Origin: Sporosarcina jeotgali
Lineage (GTDB): Bacteria > Bacillota > Bacilli > Bacillales_A > Planococcaceae
Assembly (NCBI RefSeq): GCF_033304595.1
Contig: NZ_CP116341.1
Location: forward strand, 2,645,001-2,709,000
Direction: 5' to 3'
Length of the DNA stretch: 64,000 bases
Position numbers and translations under genes: made by a program
Notes under the pieces: generated by a model
The model's input: the letters and a program-made list of their open reading frames with translations, nothing else
Database searches by the model: none
Told to the model about the DNA's origin: nothing
In this document: piece after piece, positions 44,922-53,228 of the stretch
Layout: every line of letters starts with the position of its first letter
Numbering within the stretch: the stretch's first letter is position 1

Positions 44922-45733
44922 TCATCCTCTTCAGTATTAATTAGAAAAAATTCTTCTATCAGTTGTCTCGTTTCTGTCGGTTTGCTCATATGAGGGTAAT
45001 GACCTTTTACTTGCATAACGTGCAGCGTGCTCGCTGGCAAATGGGCATGCAAGTAGTCGCCTACTTCGATAGGCACAATGCTGTCATCCGAACATTGAAT
45101 AATAAGTGTCGGCACAGTCATCGATGCTAACCCTTTGCGATGATCGGACATAAATGTCATTTCAGCAAATTCCCGTGCAATTTGAGGATCTACTGAAACA
45201 AAACTCTGCTCCATGTTTTTTGTCAGCTGAGGATCTTTCGCCGGATCCGTTACGACAGGCGCTAAATAGTTTGCCCACCCGGTAAAATTCATCTCCATCA
45301 TCGTCAGCAATTCTGCAATGTCACTCGCTTCGAACCCGCCCGTATACCCTGGCTCATTGATGTAGCATGGTGATGGACCAATCATGACAAATTTCTTAAA
45401 GCATTCCGGTCTTTCAATAGCAGCGAGCATGCCGATCATTGAACTTACTGAATGCCCCACAAAATGGATGTCCTTCAATTCCAACTCGTCAATGATGTCT
45501 AAGATATCTTTCTTATAGCCATGGGCCGAACTGTACTTTTCTGATTGATAAGCGGTAATATCAGAATCCCCTGCACCCACATAATCGAAAAGTATGACCC
45601 GGTAATTCTCTGCTAAAGCAGGGGCTATGTACTGCCACATACTCTGATCGCACCCAAATCCATGAGCTAGTAGGATGGTTTGTTCACCTTTCCCTATTAC
45701 CTTCACGTTATTGCGCTGCTGAATGGTTTTCAT
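44900..45733 (-). CDS. RsbQ-like alpha/beta hydrolase
   Basis: 277 residues, an alpha/beta hydrolase close to RsbQ, which is needed to report energy stress to the PAS phosphatase RsbP. Catalytic Ser95 lies in FVGHSVSSMIG, Asp in IIQCSDDSIVP and His in VKGHYPHMSKP. Text such as LLAHGFGCDQSMW, FDYVGAGDSD and GPSPCYINEPGYTGGFE is RsbQ-like. It is translated just before and overlapping the PAS-GGDEF gene, which is its likely partner. The ligand it processes is unknown. The start has AAAGGAGCGGATTATT. Confidence 0.88.
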   Translation of the reverse strand: MKTIQQRNNVKVIGKGEQTILLAHGFGCDQSMWQYIAPALAENYRVILFDYVGAGDSDITAYQSEKYSSAHGYKKDILDIIDELELKDIHFVGHSVSSMIGMLAAIERPECFKKFVMIGPSPCYINEPGYTGGFEASDIAELLTMMEMNFTGWANYLAPVVTDPAKDPQLTKNMEQSFVSVDPQIAREFAEMTFMSDHRKGLASMTVPTLIIQCSDDSIVPIEVGDYLHAHLPASTLHVMQVKGHYPHMSKPTETRQLIEEFFLINTEEDEWQWKNG

Positions 45734-45967
45734 AATAATCCGCTCCTTTACTAATCTCTACCCTCATTATAGATTTAAAAGTGATTAGTTGATAGATATA
45801 GATTGAGTGAAATACTGCAAAGACAGCCTATACCGTGTCTATCGGGTTCTTTGCTAATATTTCATATGGGATTTAGGAAGTTTTTATGATTGTTTGCAGG
45901 TGCTCGTGGAAAGAAGTTCGTTTACTTGGAATTGTGAAGGGAATGAGGGAATAAGAAGGAGATGGAG

Positions 45968-46246
45968 ATGCCTAAGCTAGTGAATAAGCAGCAAGAATAT
46001 GAAGTAAAAGTCGGCAAGCATATTATTTTCTTCAATAAAAATTATCAATATATCTTTATCGTCAATGAATTACTGCTGGGATTGGAATTCGTCCTCGGCA
46101 GTGTATTCTTCTTTTTCGAATCCCTTAAGACAGCCGGAATTATTCTCTTTATAATCGGAAGCACACAGCTTTTCATAAGACCTGTGCTGAAAATTGCACA
46201 TGCAGTTTCCTTAAAAATCAGTTCGCAGCATTCTTCGGAGCAATGA
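45968..46246 (+). CDS. YrhK-domain membrane protein
   Basis: 92 residues matching the YrhK domain: GKHIIFFNKNYQYIFIVNEL, then FVLGSVFFFFESLKTAGI and IGSTQLFIRPVLKIAHAV, with two membrane helices. Function unknown. The ATG at 45968 is six bases from AAGGAG; an ATG six bases earlier touches it. The region 45734-45967 holds only promoters. Confidence 0.75.
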   Translation: MPKLVNKQQEYEVKVGKHIIFFNKNYQYIFIVNELLLGLEFVLGSVFFFFESLKTAGIILFIIGSTQLFIRPVLKIAHAVSLKISSQHSSEQ

Positions 46247-46305
46247 CAGGCGAGCATTTCCAGTATACTTTAGCGTATTTTTAAATAGAAAGGACGTTAC
46301 GACAT

Positions 46306-47103
46306 ATGACCGACTCATTCATTGGACAATTGAAACTGAAAGGCTCCATGCTGGAAAAAATTAGCCACGTTCAGAAGTTCTTCGCACAGCAATTCGAATT
46401 TGAGAACCTTGACGTCTTGCTGGCGAACGAAGAAACGATTTCCGAGCAATACCTTCGAGATAAAATGCTCAAACAAGGTCGCGGCGGTCTCTGTTACGAG
46501 CTTAATGGGCTGCTTTTTATCGTTCTCAGAGATCTTGGCTTCCCTGTCCGGCTCGCCGCCGCAACGATTTGGGTACAGCCGCAAGAAAGCTACGCGCTTG
46601 ACCGCACGCATGTCGTCAACTTGCTTGAACACGAAAATGTATGGTATCTGATCGATAGCGGTTTTGGCAACAATCTCGCGCTGCAGCCTGTCGCATTGGA
46701 TGGCGATTCCGTCACTTCACCAGCCGGTACATTCCGCTTGCGGACGGAAAAGACGGAAAAAGGCAGGATGGTTTTCGAACAGCTGACGGACAGCGGTTGG
46801 GAACGCCGTTATGGCTTGTATCCGGATGAGATTGACTGGGCGCATTTAAATCATGTGAAACAGCAGATCCACCATAGCCCGGAGTCTTCATTCAACAAAG
46901 CGTTGCTCATTGCCAAAGTGACAGACGATGGCACGTATTCCATTAACGACAAACGCTACCACAGCAAGCATAGCGGCACTGAAGAAACGCTGCCGTTTCA
47001 ATCCCCGGATGAATTGCTGGAACGAGTCAGGCAGCATTCGGCGCCTGCTGTGTATGAATCAGTCAAAGAATATGTCCAGCGACAAAAATCTACCCGCGAC
47101 TAA
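46306..47103 (+). CDS. nat: Arylamine N-acetyltransferase
   Basis: 265 residues. The catalytic triad can be read as Cys63 (GRGGLCYELN), His102 (RTHVVNLL) and Asp117 (LIDSGFGN), exactly the family spacing. It transfers acetyl from acetyl-CoA to arylamines or hydrazines. Relatives are sometimes part of antibiotic clusters; here it stands alone. AAAGGACGTTACGACAT precedes the ATG. The DNA is GC-richer than its neighbours, which may point to transfer, though I have not measured it. Confidence 0.93.
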   Translation: MTDSFIGQLKLKGSMLEKISHVQKFFAQQFEFENLDVLLANEETISEQYLRDKMLKQGRGGLCYELNGLLFIVLRDLGFPVRLAAATIWVQPQESYALDRTHVVNLLEHENVWYLIDSGFGNNLALQPVALDGDSVTSPAGTFRLRTEKTEKGRMVFEQLTDSGWERRYGLYPDEIDWAHLNHVKQQIHHSPESSFNKALLIAKVTDDGTYSINDKRYHSKHSGTEETLPFQSPDELLERVRQHSAPAVYESVKEYVQRQKSTRD

Positions 47104-47118
47104 ATATTAGGTATCTTC

Positions 47119-47168
47119 GCAACAAACCTTTGTGTTTGGTCAACCATTCATAGTTGTTTGTTGTACAG
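47119..47168. repeat. Short interspersed repeat, copy 1
   Basis: Reads AACAAACCTTTGTGTTTGGT then CAACCATTCATAGTTGTTTG. Similar sequence occurs at 50163 and 58567. Weak palindromic character (CAACAAAC / GTTTGTTG), so this copy may also act as a terminator between the convergent genes. Confidence 0.5.
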
Positions 47169-47173
47169 GTGCC

Positions 47174-48022
47174 TTATATCACCTTGACATAAAGAGAACG
47201 AAAGATATCTTCCAGCCTAACCGCATCTGCCAATCTCATCGCTTGCAGCGCTTCATTTACCATTACGGTCCCTTGCTCGACTTTCCCACTTTTTAAGTTG
47301 ACTAATCCTTTTGTAAATTTCAACAGCACTCTTTCCAGGATAAAAGTTTCGTCTATAGGAAGTTCATCTAGCACAATAATGAAATCTTCAGCAACTCTCA
47401 CTCGCGCTTGCTGGATACAAACCAACGTTATGTTGATTAAGGTATTAATGAGTGTTTCAAAACTTTGTCGATCCTTATGGAACAGTTCTGTCTTTCTAAT
47501 AAGTTCTTTCGATAAAACAATAGACGTTTCAATAGGAAGATAAGATATGGAATTTCCGAATAACACCAAGTCAAATTGTGTCCATAATTCGGACTGAAAC
47601 GAGTAATCCGTTAAATAGTTAATATCACTTTCGTTTATTTCTTTCTTATTACCAGCAAGACTTTTGAAATGAGCGTCTAATACAATCGCGGACAACTTCG
47701 AATAACTGCTGCCGGTTTCGTTAAACTGCTCCCATTCTTCACGCGCTAGTTTCTGTAAGCCTTCCGAGTCATTATTTATTACAGCTTGGGGCAGCAGCTC
47801 TAACGAAGGGACAGTGCCCTCGACTGTATTCGTTAGAAATACAAATTCCCGCATCGAAACCTTTACTTTATCCAACATATGAATTAGTTTTTCTAACGTT
47901 ATATCTGCTTCAGATCGTTCAAATCTAGATATTGTGGACTTGGATACATAGTCATCCGCCAAGTTTTGTATTGTAATCCCTCTCGCTGCTCGTATCTCTT
48001 TAAAAACTTTTCCACCCTCCAC
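47174..48022 (-). CDS. Rgg/GadR/MutR-family transcriptional regulator
   Basis: About 282 residues. The N-terminal helix-turn-helix reads VFKEIRAARGITIQNLADDYVSKSTISRFERSEADITLEKLI, the Rgg hallmark, followed by an all-helical domain of about 215 residues of the peptide-binding repeat type. Members sense short peptides or act as stand-alone regulators. The GTG at 48022 has AAAGGCGG seven bases upstream; another GTG six bases earlier is too close. A small ORF starts divergently about 95 bases away and is a natural first target. Confidence 0.85.
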   Translation of the reverse strand: MEGGKVFKEIRAARGITIQNLADDYVSKSTISRFERSEADITLEKLIHMLDKVKVSMREFVFLTNTVEGTVPSLELLPQAVINNDSEGLQKLAREEWEQFNETGSSYSKLSAIVLDAHFKSLAGNKKEINESDINYLTDYSFQSELWTQFDLVLFGNSISYLPIETSIVLSKELIRKTELFHKDRQSFETLINTLINITLVCIQQARVRVAEDFIIVLDELPIDETFILERVLLKFTKGLVNLKSGKVEQGTVMVNEALQAMRLADAVRLEDIFRSLYVKVI

Positions 48023-48115
48023 TCGCACACCGCCTTTCCCTTATACGGGAATAATTCTGTACTATCAGTTTACTTATGTAATGATGATAATACAACAATA
48101 CTAAGGAGGAGAATT

Positions 48116-48268
48116 ATGCTAAAACATTTGACGTCAGTGATTGGTTATATCTTTTCGCGGATTGAGATTATTAATCCGACGAATGCTACTAAGGATGAGA
48201 TGTTTAAAGAGATGAAGAAAGAGTTGCAAGAAGAGGTTGCGGAGATTAAGCAATTAAAAGGGCGATAA
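48116..48268 (+). CDS. Small protein divergent from Rgg-type gene
   Basis: 50 residues after a perfect AAGGAGGAGAATT. The first half is mildly hydrophobic (LKHLTSVIGYIFSRIEIINP), the second is a charged helix (KDEMFKEMKKELQEEVAEIK). Not a typical secreted signal peptide of the SHP type, which are shorter with a hydrophobic C-terminus. Could be a small target gene, a processed peptide or an unrelated protein. I do not recognise a family. Confidence 0.65.
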   Translation: MLKHLTSVIGYIFSRIEIINPTNATKDEMFKEMKKELQEEVAEIKQLKGR

Positions 48269-48309
48269 ATACTTTCGTGCAAGAGTGAATGTATGGCAAC
48301 AAAAAACTC

Positions 48310-48337
48310 TCTCCTTTAATAATCAGGAAGAGAGGTA
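48310..48337 (-). terminator. Terminator between small ORF and toastrack gene
   Basis: Arms CCTCTCTTCCT and AGGAGAGAG, with a T run on the minus strand. Confidence 0.75.
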
Positions 48338-48360
48338 AAATAATTTCATCGTTTTCTTAT

Positions 48361-49077
48361 TCAGTTTACAAGTTTAAACTTCAAATCGCCCACTCCAACA
48401 TCAACTTTCATATCAATCATAACATCACTACTCGCATAAGCATCATTCACGTAAATGCCTTTTCCTTGTGATGTAAAACCTTTCGTCTCAAGGTCTGTAA
48501 TCCCTTTTGAAACGAACAGTTTGACACCAGTATCAGCGGGAAGAAGGATCGTCGCATCGCCGACTCCAAGGTCAATATCTGCCTTGAAGCTATCTTTCCA
48601 GTCCCCACTTAAATCGATGGTTGCATCGCTTACACCTGCATCGATCGATAACTGGCTGAGTTGGATACCTGATAGGTTTAGTGTCGAGTCAGAGACGCCC
48701 ATTTCAATATTCAAGTTAACAGGCACCTCATTTGTCAGCTGAAGGTTCCAATCGTTACGTACGTTTCCTAACCCTGAAAGCATTTTTCCTTTTTGCTTTA
48801 TGTCAGCGGTGCCGACAGTTCCTTTCTTCTTATAAGAAACTGTCGGTCTCAATTTCTTCTTATTCGTATCAACTGTGCCTCTGATCCACGCATCCTGACC
48901 ATCTTTAATAGTCACATCCCCGTAACCGGTCTGTATATTGGCATTTAGTGATTTCACGTCATCTTTTTCAATTAAAATGTCACTGACCCTATTCTCCGAA
49001 AAAAACCAATTATATCCCCAAACCCCAGCAGCACCTAGTATGCCCACTGCCATTATAACTACAATAATCTTCCGCAT
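48361..49077 (-). CDS. Toastrack-type (DUF4097-like) membrane-anchored protein
   Basis: 238 residues: an N-terminal membrane helix (IVVIMAVGILGAAGVWGY) followed by a repetitive beta-solenoid, where short strands recur as IQTGYGDVTI, MGVSDSTLNL, AGVSDATIDL, LGVGDATILL and VGVGDLKFKL. This regular V-G-D/S-D-T ladder is the toastrack fold of DUF4097/LiaF-like proteins, which act in cell-envelope stress sensing. The ATG at 49077 has AAAGGGGTG; the in-frame region further upstream is not hydrophobic and has no ribosome site. Confidence 0.75.
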   Translation of the reverse strand: MRKIIVVIMAVGILGAAGVWGYNWFFSENRVSDILIEKDDVKSLNANIQTGYGDVTIKDGQDAWIRGTVDTNKKKLRPTVSYKKKGTVGTADIKQKGKMLSGLGNVRNDWNLQLTNEVPVNLNIEMGVSDSTLNLSGIQLSQLSIDAGVSDATIDLSGDWKDSFKADIDLGVGDATILLPADTGVKLFVSKGITDLETKGFTSQGKGIYVNDAYASSDVMIDMKVDVGVGDLKFKLVN

Positions 49078-49316
49078 ATAGAACACCCCTTTCCCTCTGA
49101 CTTCATCATATCCAATTCCTTGCACAAATTTGCCAGTCGTTTGCCTGAAATTCAAATCAAACTTAAGTCTTAGTATACTTAGATCATGCAATTAAATGGA
49201 AAGTAGTTTTTGTGTAGACTTTGTTGTCCGCTGTTTTCCTGTAGCTGTGCAAAAACTTTCAAGATTGTTTTATGAACAGGTATCTAATATCCAGGACCCT
49301 ATACCATATATAAAAA

Positions 49317-49344
49317 GACACCCTGGATAGGATGCCTTGGTGTT
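49317..49344 (-). terminator. Terminator after Ltp lipoprotein gene
   Basis: Arms AACACCAAGG and CCAGGGTGT (imperfect) with a T run on the minus strand, directly past the stop codon. Confidence 0.65.
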
Positions 49345-49795
49345 ACTTATCTAAGTTATCAATCGCGTATTGTGCTTGCTCTTGTGTATACTTATCACCT
49401 GCGTCTGACGTAAGTTGATTTAATAGCTCTTGGTCAGACATTGGCATTATACTTTGATAGTTTTTAGCAGCTTTTAGCGCTTGCTCGTTATAGTCTACTT
49501 TTACGTTATCTATTGCATATTGTGCTGCATCATCCGGGTACTTGTCTCCAGCTTCAGAAGTGAGTTGTTGGTATAAACTTTTCTCCGAGAATGCCATGAT
49601 GTTCAAATAGTTCTGTGCAGATTTCAAAGCGTTTTTATGTTCACGCGGTACATCATCTTTCTTTTCTTCTTTCGACACCGTCACTTTTTCCGTTGTATCC
49701 GCTTTAGTAGAAACATCTTCCTTCTTATTTACTTCATTGTCGCTACACGCGGTTAATAATGATGCTGCTATTATTATAAATATTATTCGTTTCAT
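49343..49795 (-). CDS. Ltp-family lipoprotein
   Basis: 150 residues. A lipoprotein signal with lipobox LTAC (Cys at residue 17), a Lys/Glu/Thr-rich linker, then two tandem Ltp repeats of about 48 residues: ALKSAQNYLNIMAFSEKSLY through AAQYAIDNV, and ALKAAKNYQSIMPMSDQELL through AQYAIDNL. This is the host-cell-surface-exposed lipoprotein family. The founding phage Ltp of Streptococcus phage TP-J34 blocks DNA injection by other phages. The ATG at 49795 has GGAGGGG six bases upstream. Confidence 0.85.
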   Translation of the reverse strand: MKRIIFIIIAASLLTACSDNEVNKKEDVSTKADTTEKVTVSKEEKKDDVPREHKNALKSAQNYLNIMAFSEKSLYQQLTSEAGDKYPDDAAQYAIDNVKVDYNEQALKAAKNYQSIMPMSDQELLNQLTSDAGDKYTQEQAQYAIDNLDK

Positions 49796-50242
49796 GTTTT
49801 CCCCTCCACTTTTCAGTATACTATTATTCCCTTTTTTTAATGAACCCAATTTTTCAGACCCGCCACATAATCTCATCACTCTTGTAACCGGGTGTTCTAT
49901 CTTCATTGCTTATTGCCTGGTCTTGCATGAATGGCTGCTTGACGAAGTCTATAACCATATTTTTTACTTATCAGTAAGTCAAAATGTTGATATTGTTGAG
50001 CGCTACGGTGCCCGATTAGTTTATTAAATATAGCTTGACGATACCCTTCAAATTCTTTCATTATATCAGTGTCATATTGGATAAAATTTGTAATGACGAT
50101 TCATTTCTTATCTTCCAATTTAATTAGTAACTCCTTGCGTTTCAGCACCAAGTACCTGAGCACCAAGCTTTCATGTTTGTTAAAACGTTCATAACTGTTT
50201 TACACACAACGTTTCACTAACCTCCCTTAACTTTATGTCCTA
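49796..50242. other. Intergenic region with a short repeat copy
   Basis: About 450 bases with no supported gene. Near 50163-50206 it contains CAAGCTTTCATGTTTGTTAA then AACGTTCATAACTGTTTTAC, a second copy of the short repeat at 47119. The rest is AT-rich without clear signals. Confidence 0.5.
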
Positions 50243-51050
50243 TCATCTTTTCCCCATACCTTTAAGCGCCCACTCCATCCGACTGAGCAACATGTTCCTC
50301 GTTAATTCCCCTGTCATATTAAACACTTGTAAGCTGAATAAAGGCTGTTTTTGATCAGAGAAGTTCTCCCACTGATCAGCCACGTATTTTAAGTCTGAAG
50401 CTTTAATTAATGCTATATCTGTATCTTCTTCAGAAAAGGCTTTTAGTTTTTGAGCCTGTGCCACTGCTTCTTTCGTATAGTCTTGAACCACGATTAAAAA
50501 CAATGTAACTCTCATTTTCTCTGAACGAATGTATCTTAAAAATTGATTGAAATGATTATCGGGAAAATGGTAAGGAGCCTCTGTACTTTTATTATCCCAT
50601 AAGACCACTTCCTGTTTGCTAAATGGCAATTTTCCGTCGGCATGCCTGGTACCTTCCATAGGCAGAACATCTAATCCAAATTTCCGTTCAAAAATATAAC
50701 GTGTCGCTTCCTCAAAGTAATTATCTACCTCAATATCTTTATCAATCACTTTATTTACTCGGAGTGTTTTATAATCTCTAGCCGCTAATTCTTCATAAAA
50801 ATCAAATAATCGAGATCTGTCATCCGTTGGATCTGAAGACATAGGTGACGATAGCATTTCATAATAATCAATGATGTTCTGAATTTTTTCTTTCTTAGTG
50901 CCACTTACTTTTGCTCCTTCTAACTTTCTCAGTACATCTGATAACTCTTTCATACTAAAAACTTTTAAAGTAAGCCCCCAATTAAATAACGCATAGGCAA
51001 CGCAGCACCCCGCTTGGTACGATATTCGTATCAAACAGGAGGTGCTTTCT

Positions 51051-51239
51051 TTGTTTTTAAACCCTTTAACGATAGTCCCCGTTTCCTTACAACCCACCAA
51101 AAGTGAACAAACTCCAGCAAATCCAACGAAGACCTCCGGTCACTGTCAAATCAAGATTGGTAGCGCTGAAGTCACACTCCAGAATGGCGTGGATGAACGG
51201 ATTATCCAAGTCATTATACGGGAGCTGATGAACCAATGA
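51051..51239 (+). CDS. tnpA: IS66 TnpA
   Basis: About 62 residues, the small accessory protein of IS66, recognisable by its C-terminus IKIGSAEVTLQNGVDERIIQ and ending in IIRELMNQ. The TTG at 51051 has AGGAGGTG at correct spacing; a GTG nine bases earlier lies inside it. Its stop overlaps the tnpB start by four bases (ATGA). Confidence 0.8.
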   Translation: MFLNPLTIVPVSLQPTKSEQTPANPTKTSGHCQIKIGSAEVTLQNGVDERIIQVIIRELMNQ

Positions 51240-51589
51240 GGCAAGATTATACAGATGTTCAGAATATCTATATTGTCTGCGGAAAAACAGACATGCGAAA
51301 AGGAATTGATGGACTCGCTACACTCATTCAAGATTCCTTTGATTTAGATCCATATGGTGATTCTATTTTTCTGTTCGCAGGTGGAAAAAAGGATCGATAT
51401 AAATGTCTATATTTCGATGGTGATGGTTTCGCTATGTTGTATAAAAGACTCGATGCCGGAAAACTTCAATGGCCACGTAGTGAGCGGGAAGTGAAAAATC
51501 TAACGCAGCAAGAACTTCGTTGGTTGCTCGAAGGGTTAGCTATTCAGCAGCCAAGAGCGATTGCTCCTTCATTAAAAAGCTCCTTTTAA
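51236..51589 (+). CDS. tnpB: IS66 TnpB (Orf2)
   Basis: 117 residues of the IS66 Orf2 family: IYIVCGKTDMRKGIDGLATL, IFLFAGGKKDRYKCLYFDGD and FAMLYKRLDAGKLQWP. Needed for IS66 transposition; biochemical role not known. Coupled to tnpA. Confidence 0.95.
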   Translation: MRQDYTDVQNIYIVCGKTDMRKGIDGLATLIQDSFDLDPYGDSIFLFAGGKKDRYKCLYFDGDGFAMLYKRLDAGKLQWPRSEREVKNLTQQELRWLLEGLAIQQPRAIAPSLKSSF

Positions 51590-51647
51590 AAACTTCTGTT
51601 CATGGGCTCCGCTATCCGGTATACTACGTTCAACAAGAAAGAAAGCG

Positions 51648-53228
51648 GTGAAGGAAATGGCCAATCGTACCTCTGAACAAGCATTGGAAAAAGTCATCAG
51701 TATGTTGGAAGAGCAATTGGCGCATTCCAATCAACAGAATGAACAGCAGTCCAAGCAAATCGAAAAACTAACTGAGCAGGTTCAGCACTTGACGAAGATG
51801 CTTTTTGGATCAAAATCCGAGAAATCAAGATACAATGTGCCCGACGGGCAAAGCTCTTTGTTCGATGAGGAAGAGGACCCTTTTCACGATTCTGAGCAAA
51901 CAGAAGATCAAAGCCAACAGGTGATTTCTTACACTGTTGTTCGTAAAGCATCGAAGAAGAAGCGGAATGACCATTTTCATGAAGGTGTGGAAACGGAAGT
52001 TGTTCATCATTATCCTGACCTACTCACCTGTAGCTGTTGTCAAAATGATTTGGCAAGAATCGGTGGGATAGTCGTTCGAGAAGAAGCAGAATTCATCCCT
52101 GCCAAACTGAAACGTATTCAGCATATGGAGCACTCCTATGAATGCAAACACTGCAAACTAGATAGTTCTATAGCAGCCAACATCGTGCGCGGAAAGGCAC
52201 CTCAACCGGTGATTCAACGGAGTCTCGCAGGTCCAAGTGTGCTAGCCAAGGTCATATCAGACAAATATAATCTTTATCTTCCTCTATATCGTCAGGTAAA
52301 AGAATGGCTTCGTCATGGGTTGGAAACGAATGATAAAAATCTATCCAACTGGGTGATCAAGGTTTCAAATGAGTGGCTATTGCCTTTATACCAACGGATG
52401 ACTTCACTAGCGATGCGAAGGACTGTCCTACATGTTGACGAGACAACAGCGCAAGTGATTTATCGGCCTGATGGAAAGCCTGGGAACACGAAGGCATACA
52501 ATTGGGTCTACAAAACTGTTCCCTGCCAAGGACCTGTGATGGTGCTTTTCCATAGTTCGCTATCGCGAGCACGAGAAGTTCTGAAGAACTTCCTTGGTGA
52601 TTACAAAGGAACAATCATTTGTGATGGCTATTCTGCATACGGCGGTTTACCAGGTGTCACCTTTGCCAACTGTTGGGCGCATGTTCGTCGTTATTGGCTG
52701 AAAGTCGACAGTAAGAATGGTAGGATTGGCGTCGACTATTGCAATCAACTCTATCGACTTGAGAACAAATTCAGAGAAATGCGTCCTGGCAAAAGGCGAC
52801 GAATGCGAAAGAAGTATTCCAAACCGATTGTGACCGCCTTTTTTAAATGGATAGAAGAAAGTCATTTCTATGGGAAGAATGCGATTGCCACTGCAACTGA
52901 CTATACATTGAAAAGAAAAGATGAACTCCAACGTTTTCTTTTCGATGGGCGGATTGAAATTGATAATAATCCAGCTGAAAATGCCATCCGTCCCAATGTT
53001 CTGGGTCGGAAAAACTGGCTTTTTTCTGTCAGTGAAGCAGGTGCTCAAGCAAATGCGATCTGTTTGAGTTTGGCTGAGACTGCAAAAATCCATGGAATCG
53101 ATTTCTATGCATATTTGAAAAAAGTATTAACGGATTTGCCGTCTCTTCATTTCCAGCAGACTTCTGAACTATTGGATGCTTATTTTCCGTGGTCGCCGCA
53201 AATTCAAGAAACATGTAAATTGAGATAG
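51648..53228 (+). CDS. tnpC: IS66 transposase TnpC
   Basis: 526 residues, full length. An N-terminal coiled coil (residues 10-50) precedes KMLFGSKSEK; a zinc-binding region has CSCCQNDL and ECKHCKLD; the DDE catalytic residues are in LHVDETTAQV, IICDGYSAYGG and EIDNNPAENAIRP. Either the GTG at 51648 or the ATG nine bases later is the start. Confidence 0.95.
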   Translation: MKEMANRTSEQALEKVISMLEEQLAHSNQQNEQQSKQIEKLTEQVQHLTKMLFGSKSEKSRYNVPDGQSSLFDEEEDPFHDSEQTEDQSQQVISYTVVRKASKKKRNDHFHEGVETEVVHHYPDLLTCSCCQNDLARIGGIVVREEAEFIPAKLKRIQHMEHSYECKHCKLDSSIAANIVRGKAPQPVIQRSLAGPSVLAKVISDKYNLYLPLYRQVKEWLRHGLETNDKNLSNWVIKVSNEWLLPLYQRMTSLAMRRTVLHVDETTAQVIYRPDGKPGNTKAYNWVYKTVPCQGPVMVLFHSSLSRAREVLKNFLGDYKGTIICDGYSAYGGLPGVTFANCWAHVRRYWLKVDSKNGRIGVDYCNQLYRLENKFREMRPGKRRRMRKKYSKPIVTAFFKWIEESHFYGKNAIATATDYTLKRKDELQRFLFDGRIEIDNNPAENAIRPNVLGRKNWLFSVSEAGAQANAICLSLAETAKIHGIDFYAYLKKVLTDLPSLHFQQTSELLDAYFPWSPQIQETCKLR

